Made by a program: the position numbers and the translations under genes. A DNA stretch of 64,000 nt from Acetobacteraceae bacterium (lineage in GTDB: Bacteria; Pseudomonadota; Alphaproteobacteria; Acetobacterales; Acetobacteraceae): assembly GCA_031291725.1 (NCBI GenBank), contig JARLIM010000024.1, forward strand, positions 38,926 to 102,925, read 5' to 3'. Every line of letters starts with the position of its first letter. The first letter of the stretch is position 1. Below are positions 53,588-62,022 of the stretch, piece by piece. The notes beneath the pieces are model-generated. The model worked only from the letters and a program-made list of their open reading frames with translations. It had not been told where the DNA came from and ran no database searches.

Positions 53588-56500
53588 GATGCGGCCCCCT
53601 CCTGCGTTGGGTGCCCGGGTTGCGCCGCTTCTGCCGCATAGACCTCCCATTGCCGCCGAACATCGTCTTCCGCCCGCTCCAGCAGATCGCGTGCTGCCTC
53701 GGGGTTGCTGCGGATCAGCATGGTGTAGCGTGCCTCCTGATAGGCATAGTCGCGCAATGGGATGGACGGCTTGCCAGAATCCAACTGGAACGGATTCTTC
53801 CCCTGATCGCGCCGCCGTGGATCATAGCGCAGCAGCGGCCAATAGCCGGAGCGTACCGCCGCCTTCTGCTGCGACAGGCCCTGTGACATATCGTAGCCAT
53901 GCGCGATGCAATGGCTGTAGGCGATGATCAACGACGGACCATCATAGGATTCCGCTTCGATGAACGCCTTGAGCGTATGGGCATCGCCACCGCCCATCGC
54001 GATGCGGGCGACATAGACCGAGCCATAGCTGATCGCCTCCATCGCCAGATCCTTCTTGGAGGTGTGCTTGCCGCCCATCGCGAATTTGGCAACCGCCGCA
54101 CGCGGGGTGGCTTTGGACATCTGGCCGCCGGTGTTCGAATAGACTTCGGTGTCCAACACCAACACATTGACGTTGCGCCCCGAGCCCAGCACATGGTCCA
54201 GCCCGCCCGCGCCGATGTCATAGGCCCAGCCATCGCCGCCGACGAGCCAGACGCTTTTGCGCACCAAATGATCCGCAAGGCCGTGCAGAATGCTGGCATC
54301 CGGCGTTGCGATCGTCTGCAAACGCCGCCGCAATTCCACGACGCGATCCCGTTGCGCCTGAATGCCCGTCTCCGTCGTCTCATCGGCGGCCAATAGCGCC
54401 GCCGCCAGCTCTTCACCGAGGCGCGGCGCCAGACCGCGCAGCAACTCGCTGGCGTAAAGACGCTGCTTGTCCACCGCCAGACGCATGCCGAGGCCGAACT
54501 CGGCATTGTCCTCAAACAGCGAGTTCGACCATGCCGGGCCGCGCCCATCGGCGTTGGTGGTGTATGGCGTCGTCGGCAGATTGCCGCCATAGATCGACGA
54601 GCAGCCGGTGGCATTGGCGATCAACAGACGGTCGCCGAACAATTGGGTGAGCATCTTGAGATAGGGCGTCTCACCACAGCCCGAGCAGGCACCGGAGAAT
54701 TCGAACAGCGGCTTCAACATCTGCGTGTTGCGCAGCGTATCATGCGCCAAGGCTGTGCGATCGAGTTCCGGCAACGCGGCGAAGAAATCCCAATTCGCCC
54801 GCTCCTGCTCCAACAGCGGCGCAATATCGGCCATGTTGAGCGCCTTGTGCTTGGCCACGCTCTTGCTCTTGGCCGGGCACACCTCAACGCACAGGCTGCA
54901 GCCGGTGCAATCGTCGGGTGAGACCTGGAGCAGGTAGCGGCTGTGGCTTGGCACTTCGGGGAATTTGGAGATCATTGACTTCAAGCCAGACGGCGCGTCG
55001 GCCAATGCCGCCTCCTCGACCAATTTGGCGCGGATGACGGCATGCGGGCAGACGATGACGCATTTGCCGCATTGAATGCACAACGCCTCATCCAGCACTG
55101 GGATTTGCGGCGCGATGCAGCGCTTCTCCCATTGCGAGGTCCCGGTTGGGTAGGTGCCATCGATCGGCATCGCGCTCACCGGCAGCGCATCGCCGCGCCC
55201 GGCGATCTGTGGCCCGAGCACGCGACGGACGAAATCAGGCGCAGCTGCCGGGACGGGGGGGCGAAGATCGAAGCTGGCATGCGCCGCACCGCCCGGCACG
55301 ACCTCATGCAACCCGGCCAGCGTCTGATCGACGGCGGCGAAGTTGCGCTCCACGGCGGCTGCCCCGCGCTTGCCGTAGGTGTCCTCGATGGCCTGCTTGA
55401 TCGCAGCCATAGCAGCGTCATGCGGCAGCACGCCGGAAATGGCGAAGAAACAGACCTGCATGATGGTGTTGATCCGCCGCCCCATGCCGGTCTCACGCGC
55501 CACCGCCATCGCGTCGATGACGAACAGCCGCAGCTTCCGGCTCAGGATGGTGCCTTGCACGCTGCGTGGCAGCTTGTCCCAGACCTCCTCCGGGCCATAG
55601 GGCGCGTTGAGCAGAAAGGTGGCCCCGTCCTCGGCGGCGTCGAGCATGTCGATGCGGTCGAGAAACTGGAACTGGTGACAGGCGATGAAATTCGCCCTCC
55701 CGATCAGATAGGTGGACCGGATCGGATCGGGGCCGAAGCGCAGATGCGAGACGGTCATGGAGCCGGATTTCTTCGAATCATAGACAAAATAGCCCTGCAC
55801 ATGACTGCCGGTCTGCTTGCCGATGATCTTGATCGAGTTCTTGTTCGCCCCCACCGTGCCGTCTGCGCCCAACCCGTAGAACAGCGCCCGCACAATGCCC
55901 GCCGCCTCGGTCGAAAAATCGGGATCGATGGCAAGGCTGGTGTGCGTCACGTCGTCGAGGATGCCGATGGTGAAGTGATTGCGCGGTGCCGGGCGGGTGA
56001 GTTCGTCCAGGCACGCCTTGACCATCGCGGGGGTGAATTCCTTCGATCCCAAGCCATAACGTCCACCGACGATGCGCGGCAATGCCGCCATCCGGCCGGC
56101 GGAGAACAATTCCACCAAAGCTGTCAGCACGTCCTGATACAGCGGCTCCCCCACGCTGCCGGGCTCCTTGGTGCGGTCGAGTACCGCAATCGCCTGCACT
56201 GTCGCGGGCAAAGCCTGCAACAGCGCCTCGGCATGGAAGGGACGCAACAACCTTACCTTCACAAGCCCAACCTTCTCGCCACGCGCCTGCAAGGCTTCCA
56301 CCGCCTCCTCGGCAGCCCCTGCCCCGGAGCCCATCAGCACGACGACCCGTTGCGCATCCGCCGCACCCACATAGTCGAACAAGCGGTAATGCCGACCGGT
56401 GCGGGCGGCGAAATGGTCCATCGTCTGTTGTACGATGGTGGGGCAGGCGAGATAAAACGGATTGCCCGCCTCACGCGACTGGAAGAACACGTCTGGATTT

Positions 56501-57159
56501 TGCGCGGTGCCGCGCAGCACCGGGCGGTCGGGCGACAGCGCGCGGCCACGGTGCTGGGCAATGGCGGCGGGATCGATCATCGCGCGCAGATCGTCATCCG
56601 ACAGCGGCTCAATCGCCATCACCTCGTGCGAGGTGCGGAAGCCGTCGAAGAAATGCAGAAACGGCACGCGCGATTCCAACGTCGCCGCCTGGGCGATCAG
56701 CGCGAAATCCGCGGCTTCCTGCACGGAGTTGGAGGCAAGCAGCGCAAACCCGGTCGCCCGCGTCGCCATCACATCGCTATGGTCGCCAAAGATCGACAGC
56801 GCATGGGTTGCCACCGCGCGGGCGGCGACGTGGATGACCACCGGCGTCAACTCACCGGCGATCTTGAACATATTGGGGATCATCAGCAGCAGACCCTGCG
56901 ACGCGGTGAACGTGGTCGCCAACGCGCCGGCCTGCAACGCGCCATGCAGGGCACCGGCCGCCCCGCCCTCACTCTGCATCTCGATTACATCGGGCACGGA
57001 GCCCCACAGATTGGGGACGGCTTCGGACATCCACTGATCCGCCCACTCGCCCATCGCAGAGGACGGCGTGATCGGGAAAATCGCGATCACCTCATTCAGA
57101 CGGTATGCCACCGAGGCGACGGCTTCATTGCCATCCAAAATCGCGCGCTGTTTATCCAT
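53584..57159 (-). CDS. nifJ: Pyruvate:ferredoxin (flavodoxin) oxidoreductase
   Basis: A 1191-residue single-chain PFOR, full length for the family. It oxidises pyruvate with CoA to acetyl-CoA and CO2, reducing ferredoxin or flavodoxin. The N-terminal domain has NEAVASVAYRLNEVIAIFPITPSSAMGEWAD. Two 4Fe-4S clusters lie mid-chain in CIQCGKCVIVCPHAVI and CTGCSLCVEVCPAKSKS, the proximal cluster begins at CSGCGETPYLKML, and the TPP site is GGDGWAYDIGAGGLDHVL and NTGGQMSKATP. The enzyme is oxygen-sensitive. It fits fermentative, phototrophic or nitrogen-fixing growth, and an FNR-like promoter precedes it. Confidence 0.96.
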   Translation of the reverse strand: MDKQRAILDGNEAVASVAYRLNEVIAIFPITPSSAMGEWADQWMSEAVPNLWGSVPDVIEMQSEGGAAGALHGALQAGALATTFTASQGLLLMIPNMFKIAGELTPVVIHVAARAVATHALSIFGDHSDVMATRATGFALLASNSVQEAADFALIAQAATLESRVPFLHFFDGFRTSHEVMAIEPLSDDDLRAMIDPAAIAQHRGRALSPDRPVLRGTAQNPDVFFQSREAGNPFYLACPTIVQQTMDHFAARTGRHYRLFDYVGAADAQRVVVLMGSGAGAAEEAVEALQARGEKVGLVKVRLLRPFHAEALLQALPATVQAIAVLDRTKEPGSVGEPLYQDVLTALVELFSAGRMAALPRIVGGRYGLGSKEFTPAMVKACLDELTRPAPRNHFTIGILDDVTHTSLAIDPDFSTEAAGIVRALFYGLGADGTVGANKNSIKIIGKQTGSHVQGYFVYDSKKSGSMTVSHLRFGPDPIRSTYLIGRANFIACHQFQFLDRIDMLDAAEDGATFLLNAPYGPEEVWDKLPRSVQGTILSRKLRLFVIDAMAVARETGMGRRINTIMQVCFFAISGVLPHDAAMAAIKQAIEDTYGKRGAAAVERNFAAVDQTLAGLHEVVPGGAAHASFDLRPPVPAAAPDFVRRVLGPQIAGRGDALPVSAMPIDGTYPTGTSQWEKRCIAPQIPVLDEALCIQCGKCVIVCPHAVIRAKLVEEAALADAPSGLKSMISKFPEVPSHSRYLLQVSPDDCTGCSLCVEVCPAKSKSVAKHKALNMADIAPLLEQERANWDFFAALPELDRTALAHDTLRNTQMLKPLFEFSGACSGCGETPYLKMLTQLFGDRLLIANATGCSSIYGGNLPTTPYTTNADGRGPAWSNSLFEDNAEFGLGMRLAVDKQRLYASELLRGLAPRLGEELAAALLAADETTETGIQAQRDRVVELRRRLQTIATPDASILHGLADHLVRKSVWLVGGDGWAYDIGAGGLDHVLGSGRNVNVLVLDTEVYSNTGGQMSKATPRAAVAKFAMGGKHTSKKDLAMEAISYGSVYVARIAMGGGDAHTLKAFIEAESYDGPSLIIAYSHCIAHGYDMSQGLSQQKAAVRSGYWPLLRYDPRRRDQGKNPFQLDSGKPSIPLRDYAYQEARYTMLIRSNPEAARDLLERAEDDVRRQWEVYAAEAAQPGHPTQEGAAS

Positions 57160-57197
57160 CGACCGCTGCTCCGCTTCGTCGGAGGACGAAGGCGGCG

Positions 57198-57239
57198 ATT
57201 GTCTGCCCAGCCCGGATAAGGGTCATTGAGGCGGATCAA
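57198..57239 (-). promoter_or_regulatory. Candidate FNR/Anr-activated class II promoter of nifJ
   Basis: On the minus strand TTGAT-CCGC-CTCAA (57239 to 57226) matches the FNR consensus TTGAT-N4-ATCAA at 9 of 10 positions. GACAAT (57203 to 57198) is a fair -10. If transcription starts at 57191, the box is centred at -41.5 and the -10 covers -12 to -7, the exact class II geometry, leaving a leader of about 32 bases before the nifJ ATG. Confidence 0.65.
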
Positions 57240-57340
57240 ACGCGGGCGCGCCGCCTCTGTTCCCACATAAAGAGGCACGATCCCGCGATGAAATACCGAC
57301 AAAATGAGGAATAATCACCAAGTCAGTCGATCTAAATTGT

Positions 57341-57535
57341 GTGGACAAACGGGGCTCGGAGATGACTTCGAACGTGGCTGAACAAGCCTCTTTGAGAAGA
57401 CGCTGGCGATTGGCCGGTGGCTTCACTGAACGGTCAGATGGAATGTTCATGGATAAGATGATGGTTCACGACCTCAAGTCACTTTCATCAGAACGTCACG
57501 GCATTGCCGTGGAGCTTCGCGATTTTATGAACTAG
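57341..57535 (+). CDS. Doubtful small ORF, 64 codons
   Basis: A GTG-start frame of 64 residues, with an alternative ATG at 57362 directly abutting GGAG. The product (ending SSERHGIAVELRDFMN) is charged, with no signal or membrane segment and no family I recognise. Its stop is 9 bases before the start of the membrane-protein gene, so it could be a leader cistron. Codon bias is weaker than in neighbours and it may not be expressed. Confidence 0.25.
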   Translation: MDKRGSEMTSNVAEQASLRRRWRLAGGFTERSDGMFMDKMMVHDLKSLSSERHGIAVELRDFMN

Positions 57536-57544
57536 AGGGGGCCG

Positions 57545-58315
57545 ATGAATGCTCGAATTCCAAGCCCCGACCGCGACCCAACCTCGCAGGCCCGCCCTGA
57601 CGCGGATACTCCGGCCTTCTGGTTGGCCATGTTCGCCGCGAGTGCCTTTGGCACCAATTTGGGCGATTTTTGGTCCGATTTTTGGGCCGCCTCAGTCAAT
57701 CCCGACACCGTTTCCAGTCTTGTGTCACTTGCCGTGCTGGGTGCCATCTGCCTCTTGCCGGTCTGGCTCGACCAACGCGCGAAGGGAGGCAGCGTCATTG
57801 CCTATTGGGGGGCCATTATCGTGCTGCGGGCCGCTGCGACCGATTTGGGCGATCTGCTGACCCATGATCTGGCGCTTGGCTATGGTGTGGCCAGCCTGCT
57901 CACGGCTGTGCTCACAATGCTGTTCGCCAAATCCACGCGCCCAGCACAGGCTGACCGAGGGGCACCGTTGGTTGATCCCGGTTATTGGTTGGCAATGTCC
58001 GCAGCGAGCGTGTTTGGCACGGTGGCTGGCGATATGGTCGCACATAGCATCGGCGTTTACGCGGCGGCGATCAGCCTGGGCCTCGTCCTCATGGGTGCTA
58101 TCGCCGCGCGCAGGACATGGCCGAGCACGACGACGTTCAGCTACTGGCTGCTGGTGATGCTCGAACGAACCGCAGCCACACCGTTCGGCGATACCTTCGC
58201 AAGCCATCGCGGCCTTGCCCTTGGCCTTCCGGTTGCAATGGTCTGCACGTCGTGCCTGTGCGTCGTTGGGCTGCTGGTTCTGTATCGTTGGCAATTGCAG
58301 TCTCGTCCGAGCTGA
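57545..58315 (+). CDS. Integral membrane protein with fourfold internal repeat (COG4705-like)
   Basis: A 256-residue polytopic membrane protein with about eight hydrophobic segments. The motif [G/A]T-x-x-GD recurs four times, GTNLGD (36-41), ATDLGD (98-103), GTVAGD (159-164) and ATPFGD (211-216), each after an aromatic-rich helix such as FWLAMFAASAF, YWGAIIVLRAA, YWLAMSAASVF and YWLLVMLERTA. This is the pattern of uncharacterised membrane proteins of the COG4705 type. Two tandem halves (about 24-125 and 146-250) suggest duplication. The ribosome site GAGGGGG lies 5 bases before the ATG. Function unknown; the conserved in-membrane Asp residues hint at ion or metal handling, as inference only. 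Confidence 0.85.
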   Translation: MNARIPSPDRDPTSQARPDADTPAFWLAMFAASAFGTNLGDFWSDFWAASVNPDTVSSLVSLAVLGAICLLPVWLDQRAKGGSVIAYWGAIIVLRAAATDLGDLLTHDLALGYGVASLLTAVLTMLFAKSTRPAQADRGAPLVDPGYWLAMSAASVFGTVAGDMVAHSIGVYAAAISLGLVLMGAIAARRTWPSTTTFSYWLLVMLERTAATPFGDTFASHRGLALGLPVAMVCTSCLCVVGLLVLYRWQLQSRPS

Positions 58316-58408
58316 CAAAAATCGTATTTGCCGATGCAAAAATCGAATCTTATATAAAATTAGACAACCAATGCCAACGTTGATGTTTTTGCATTTTTTG
58401 TGAAAACC

Positions 58409-58427
58409 ATTGCAATAATATTACAAT
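58409..58427. promoter_or_regulatory. 19-base near-palindrome over the receptor -35 region, Fur-like in size
   Basis: ATTGCAATAATATTACAAT is symmetric about its centre except for one pair. Length and AT content resemble Fur/Irr-family boxes and it overlaps the candidate -35 TTGCAA, so binding would block transcription. The regulator is not identified. Confidence 0.45.
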
Positions 58428-58438
58428 ATAAATATATA
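58410..58438 (+). promoter_or_regulatory. Candidate promoter of the TonB-dependent receptor gene
   Basis: TTGCAA (58410-58415), a 17-base spacer and TATATA (58433-58438). Both hexamers match 4 of 6 or better. The expected start site near 58445 leaves a leader of about 113 bases containing the second palindrome. Confidence 0.5.
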
Positions 58439-58451
58439 ACTTCCACAAATT

Positions 58452-58470
58452 AAATATGACAGTCATATTT
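58452..58470. promoter_or_regulatory. Perfect 19-base palindrome in the receptor leader
   Basis: AAATATGACAGTCATATTT is exact over 9-1-9 bases. Just downstream of the likely transcription start, it is a good position for a repressor operator. It differs in sequence from the palindrome at 58409-58427, so two regulators may be involved. Confidence 0.55.
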
Positions 58471-58558
58471 TTGAAACTTTAATTTCACAATTCAACACCT
58501 CTACTCTATGCCACCAAGACGTTACAAACCCCCTCGATATTTTCGCGGGGAAAAAGCA

Positions 58559-60754
58559 ATGTTATCGTTTCGAAATGTTTTACGCTACTCGCTGTTAGGC
58601 AGCGTCGGCTTGGTGCTTGCGTCTGCGGCGGCGCAAGCGCAATCGACCGATATCGGCGCGGTGGATGTCTCGACCTCGGGGCACAGCGAGTTGAGCGGAG
58701 TTGGTGGCACCAATCCGCAATCCGCGCCCTATCAGGCGCCGACGCAGGCCCCGGTGGATGCGATTCAGCCGACATCTGTCATCACCCAGCAATATCTTCA
58801 GAACAACCTGCCGCCGACCGGCAACTATGACAGTGCCATCGAGATCGCACCGAGCGTGTCGACAGTGTCGCCGAACGGCGCGGGTTTAATGGAGGCGTCG
58901 AGCGTCTCGATCCGTGGCTTCCAGGACGGCCAGTTCAACGTCACATTTGACGGCATTCCATGGGCTGACTCAAACGATTTCACCCATCACACCACCTCGT
59001 ATTTCATGGCACACGATCTGGGGGAGATCAGTGTGGACCGCGGTCCGGGTACGGCGTCCACCGTTGGCGACGCGACGTTCGGTGGCACGGTGAGCATTCT
59101 GTCGAAAGATCCGTCCACCACCCAGAAGCGTGAAATTTATGGCGGCTATGGCAGCTTCAACACTGGCTCATTTGGCGCAGAATACGACACTGGCATCCTC
59201 GACCAGGCCAACGGCGCCAGCGGCTTCGTGGACGCCGAGGGCATTCTCTCGGATGGCTACCTGACCAACTCGTCACTGGATCGCAAGAACGCCTTCGCCA
59301 AGGCCGTGGTTCCGCTCAGCAGCGACACCACGATGACCTTTGTGATGATGTACAACACGCTTCACCAGAACGTAAACAATTTTGGCGCCACCAAGGCGCA
59401 GATCGCCAAATACGGACCTAGTTTTGCCCTATCGAATGACCCAAGCAACCAGAATTACTATGGGTACAACTACGACCTGATCCAAACCGACATGGAATAT
59501 GTCGGAATAAAATCTTACCTGGCTGGCGGCATCACGCTCGACAACAAAATCTACACCTATGGCTACACCCATCACGGATTCAACGGTGAAGACGTCAACG
59601 GCACCACACCGAACGGCACCTATTATGGGGCCAATAACGTGCCCGGCCAAACGATGCAGAACGACAATCGCTCCTTCGGTGACATCCTGCGCCTGCAGAA
59701 GGATTTCGCCTTTGGCGACGTCAAGACGGGCGTTTGGATTGATCATCAGGTAGATCATCGCCAACAATACGAAGTCGATATGTCGAATGGCATGGCGCTC
59801 AATCCGCCGAACGCTACCGCGATTGATCGTCTGATGGACGACACGCTCGACACTGTGCAGCCGTATTTGCAGGTTGATTTCAAACCGCTCGATGGCCTGA
59901 CGATCTCACCGGGCATCAAATACAACTGGTTCCAGCGTTACCTGAATGCACCGGTGAATCAGGGAACCGGCACGCCGCTGATCACCACGGCAACCTATGC
60001 CAAAGCAACACCATCAGTGTCGGCGAACTATCAGCTGAACAACACGACGTCGGTCTATGCTCAGGTGGCACAAGGCTTCCTGGCACCGAACCTGAACATC
60101 CTCTACACGACCAATCCGGCGGCAAGCCACGTCAACCCGCAAGAAAGCTGGAACTATCAGACCGGCGCTGTCTATCACAGCAATCGCCTCACCCTGTCTG
60201 GCGACGTTTATTTCATCGATTTTTCGAACTACATCGGCAGCAAATCGGTGGGTGGTGTAAAAGAATTCTTTAACGATGGCGGCGTTATCTACAAGGGCAT
60301 TGAAGCTGAAGCCACTTATTATGTGGGAAATGGCTTCAGCCTATATGCCAATGCTTCGGCCAACTCGGCCAAGCAGAAGCGCAGCGCGAGCACTCCGAAT
60401 CCGACGCTCATTCCCCTCACGCCGGACTCCACCGCCGCCGGCGGCGTGATCTACAACCAGGGGAATATCTACGCCTCTCTGCTCGAAAAATGGGTGGGAG
60501 CGCAGTATGGCGGCGGTGCGCCAGACGCCAATATCGATCCCTATGCCACACTCAACGCGTCGCTCGGCTACACCAAAAAGAAAGGTGAAGGCCCCGCTTG
60601 GCTGCCGGATGGCACCTATCGCGTGACAATGGAAAACCTGTTCGACACGCATGTGATCATCGGCAACAACGGCACGACCAACGATGGCAGCCAAGCGTTG
60701 TACTGGACGATGCCGGGCCGCTCGATCTTCGCATCGGCCAGCATGGAGTTCTGA
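58559..60754 (+). CDS. TonB-dependent outer-membrane receptor
   Basis: A 731-residue receptor. The Sec signal peptide (about 1-28, LLGSVGLVLASAAAQAQS) is followed by a plug domain (about 75-190) with SSVSIRGFQDGQFNVTFDGIPW and ISVDRGPGTASTVGDATFGGTVSILSKD. A 22-strand barrel ends in Phe (SIFASASMEF), the outer-membrane insertion signal. No TonB-box sequence is certain. The ATG at 58559 is chosen over 58508 because it gives a clean signal peptide. The exbB-exbD-tonB genes follow, so this may be a dedicated uptake system. The substrate (siderophore, other metal complex or small organic) is not evident, and no siderophore synthesis or reductase gene lies nearby. Confidence 0.94.
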   Translation: MLSFRNVLRYSLLGSVGLVLASAAAQAQSTDIGAVDVSTSGHSELSGVGGTNPQSAPYQAPTQAPVDAIQPTSVITQQYLQNNLPPTGNYDSAIEIAPSVSTVSPNGAGLMEASSVSIRGFQDGQFNVTFDGIPWADSNDFTHHTTSYFMAHDLGEISVDRGPGTASTVGDATFGGTVSILSKDPSTTQKREIYGGYGSFNTGSFGAEYDTGILDQANGASGFVDAEGILSDGYLTNSSLDRKNAFAKAVVPLSSDTTMTFVMMYNTLHQNVNNFGATKAQIAKYGPSFALSNDPSNQNYYGYNYDLIQTDMEYVGIKSYLAGGITLDNKIYTYGYTHHGFNGEDVNGTTPNGTYYGANNVPGQTMQNDNRSFGDILRLQKDFAFGDVKTGVWIDHQVDHRQQYEVDMSNGMALNPPNATAIDRLMDDTLDTVQPYLQVDFKPLDGLTISPGIKYNWFQRYLNAPVNQGTGTPLITTATYAKATPSVSANYQLNNTTSVYAQVAQGFLAPNLNILYTTNPAASHVNPQESWNYQTGAVYHSNRLTLSGDVYFIDFSNYIGSKSVGGVKEFFNDGGVIYKGIEAEATYYVGNGFSLYANASANSAKQKRSASTPNPTLIPLTPDSTAAGGVIYNQGNIYASLLEKWVGAQYGGGAPDANIDPYATLNASLGYTKKKGEGPAWLPDGTYRVTMENLFDTHVIIGNNGTTNDGSQALYWTMPGRSIFASASMEF

Positions 60755-60790
60755 CGCAACTCCTCGCATCTCGGCTGCAAGGCCGACCAT

Positions 60791-60818
60791 GCTCCAGGGC
60801 CGATCGCGGCCCTGGAGC
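60791..60818. terminator. 12-bp GC hairpin between the receptor gene and exbB
   Basis: GCTCCAGGGCCG (60791-60802) and CGGCCCTGGAGC (60807-60818) pair perfectly around ATCG. It is followed by G-rich, not T-rich, sequence, so it may attenuate rather than fully stop transcription, or protect the receptor mRNA 3' end so that receptor is made in excess of ExbB/D/TonB. Confidence 0.5.
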
Positions 60819-60877
60819 GGCGGGGGGGCAACTCGGAACTCCCTGCTACATTTCGACTTAATTCAAGGCTGCTTCTC

Positions 60878-61540
60878 ATGAATGGTACAGATTTTTCGCC
60901 GATTGAATTCTTCATGCTCGCCGGCACCGTGGGCCGGGCGGTGATGGTTATCTTGTTTGCTGCCTCGATCTGGTGCTGGGTGCTGATCATTGAAGGGATC
61001 GTGGGCGTTGCCCGCTTCCGTTCCGCGATCCGCCGCTGGCGCAACAATCAGCCGACCTTGCTGTTCACCCCGATCATCGACGCCGAGCGGAAGGCAACGA
61101 ACCTGCGCATCCCAGGTGAGAGCGTTGGTGAAATCCGTCTGCGAACCATCGAGGCGATGAACCGCGCCGCGCGTGGCGTGGTGCGCCGTATCGAGGGCGG
61201 CATGGCCAATCTGGCGGTGATCGCCTCCGTCGCACCCTTCGTCGGCCTGTTCGGCACGGTATGGGGCATTATGTCGAGCTTCACCTCGATTGCCGCCTCG
61301 AACGATACTTCACTGGCAACCGTCGCCCCAGGCATCGCCGAAGCGCTGGCCACGACGGCAATCGGCCTGGCAGCCGCCATTCCAGCCTCGATTGGCTATA
61401 CCCGTCTGGGTGCTGCGATTGGCCATTCCGCGCAGGATCTGGCGAGCCAGATTGAGGAAGAAGCCGTGCGCGCGGTTACGCCCCAATCGCAACGTGTGGT
61501 GGCAAACCAGCCAGACACCGCCCTGCGCGAGGTGGTGTGA
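60878..61540 (+). CDS. exbB: ExbB-type (MotA/TolQ/ExbB) proton channel subunit
   Basis: A 220-residue inner-membrane protein with three hydrophobic segments. An N-terminal TM is near 15-40 (VMVILFAASIWCWVLIIEGI). The conserved paired TMs are at about 110-190: NLAVIASVAPFVGLFGTVWGIMSSF and SLATVAPGIAEALATTAIGLAAAIPASIGY, the TolQ/ExbB signature. With ExbD it converts proton motive force to TonB motion. Neighbouring receptor and tonB genes favour ExbB over TolQ. The gene overlaps exbD by one base. Confidence 0.93.
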   Translation: MNGTDFSPIEFFMLAGTVGRAVMVILFAASIWCWVLIIEGIVGVARFRSAIRRWRNNQPTLLFTPIIDAERKATNLRIPGESVGEIRLRTIEAMNRAARGVVRRIEGGMANLAVIASVAPFVGLFGTVWGIMSSFTSIAASNDTSLATVAPGIAEALATTAIGLAAAIPASIGYTRLGAAIGHSAQDLASQIEEEAVRAVTPQSQRVVANQPDTALREVV

Positions 61541-62022
61541 TGGCGTTTTCCAACGGATCCGATCCACTCGGCGGCAGTGGGCTGCATCGTCCATTGGCGG
61601 ATATCAACGTCACGCCACTGGTGGATGTGATGCTGGTGCTGCTGATTGTATTTATGGTCACCGCCCCGATGCTCGCCACCGGGTTGCGGGTTAATCTGCC
61701 GCAGACCAAAGCATCGCAGCCGATCAATCCGAAGCAGCCAGTGGTGGTGTCGGTGACTGCCGACGGTGTCATCGCGGTGGGAACCGACACAGTTGAACTG
61801 CCAACTCTCTCTGCCACGCTGCTGAAACTGATGGAAGGCGACAACACACGCCTGATCCAGATTCGCGCTGACAAGACCGCCCCCTATGGTGCGATCATCA
61901 GTGTCATCGACGAGTTGTCGGCCAATGGGTTGGTGCATGTCGCCCTGGTTTCCGATCCGAAATCGCGCGCTCCAGCGGCTGCCCCATCGGCGGCTCCTGC
62001 GCCTGTTACAGTCGATAAATGA
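61540..62022 (+). CDS. exbD: ExbD-type energy-transducing subunit
   Basis: A 160-residue protein with one N-terminal TM. ADINVTPLVDVMLVLLIVFMVTAPM (about residues 20-44) includes the proton-carrying Asp in LVDVMLVL. NLPQTKAS and a periplasmic ExbD/TolR domain follow (DKTAPYGAIISVIDELSANGLVHVALVS). The C-terminus is Ala/Pro-rich. The ATG at 61540 shares one base with the exbB stop, and its own stop overlaps tonB (ATGA). Confidence 0.93.
   Translation: MAFSNGSDPLGGSGLHRPLADINVTPLVDVMLVLLIVFMVTAPMLATGLRVNLPQTKASQPINPKQPVVVSVTADGVIAVGTDTVELPTLSATLLKLMEGDNTRLIQIRADKTAPYGAIISVIDELSANGLVHVALVSDPKSRAPAAAPSAAPAPVTVDK

Larger units (their letters stand above)
57160..57544. other. 385-bp divergent gap upstream of nifJ
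   Basis: Contains the FNR-like nifJ promoter (57198-57239) and, on the other strand, a doubtful 64-codon frame (57341-57535). The middle part (57290-57340) is AT-richer and shows no recognisable element. Confidence 0.5.
58316..58558. other. AT-rich regulatory gap before the TonB-dependent receptor gene
   Basis: A 243-bp stretch far richer in A/T than the rest of the window. It holds a candidate promoter and two 19-base palindromes, annotated separately, and a leader of about 110 bases. No coding sequence recognised. Confidence 0.6.

Noticed and set aside
55042..57219. A 725-codon forward frame opposite nifJ
   Set aside because: Antisense shadow of a full-length, motif-complete PFOR. Composition is His/Arg-rich with no family features.
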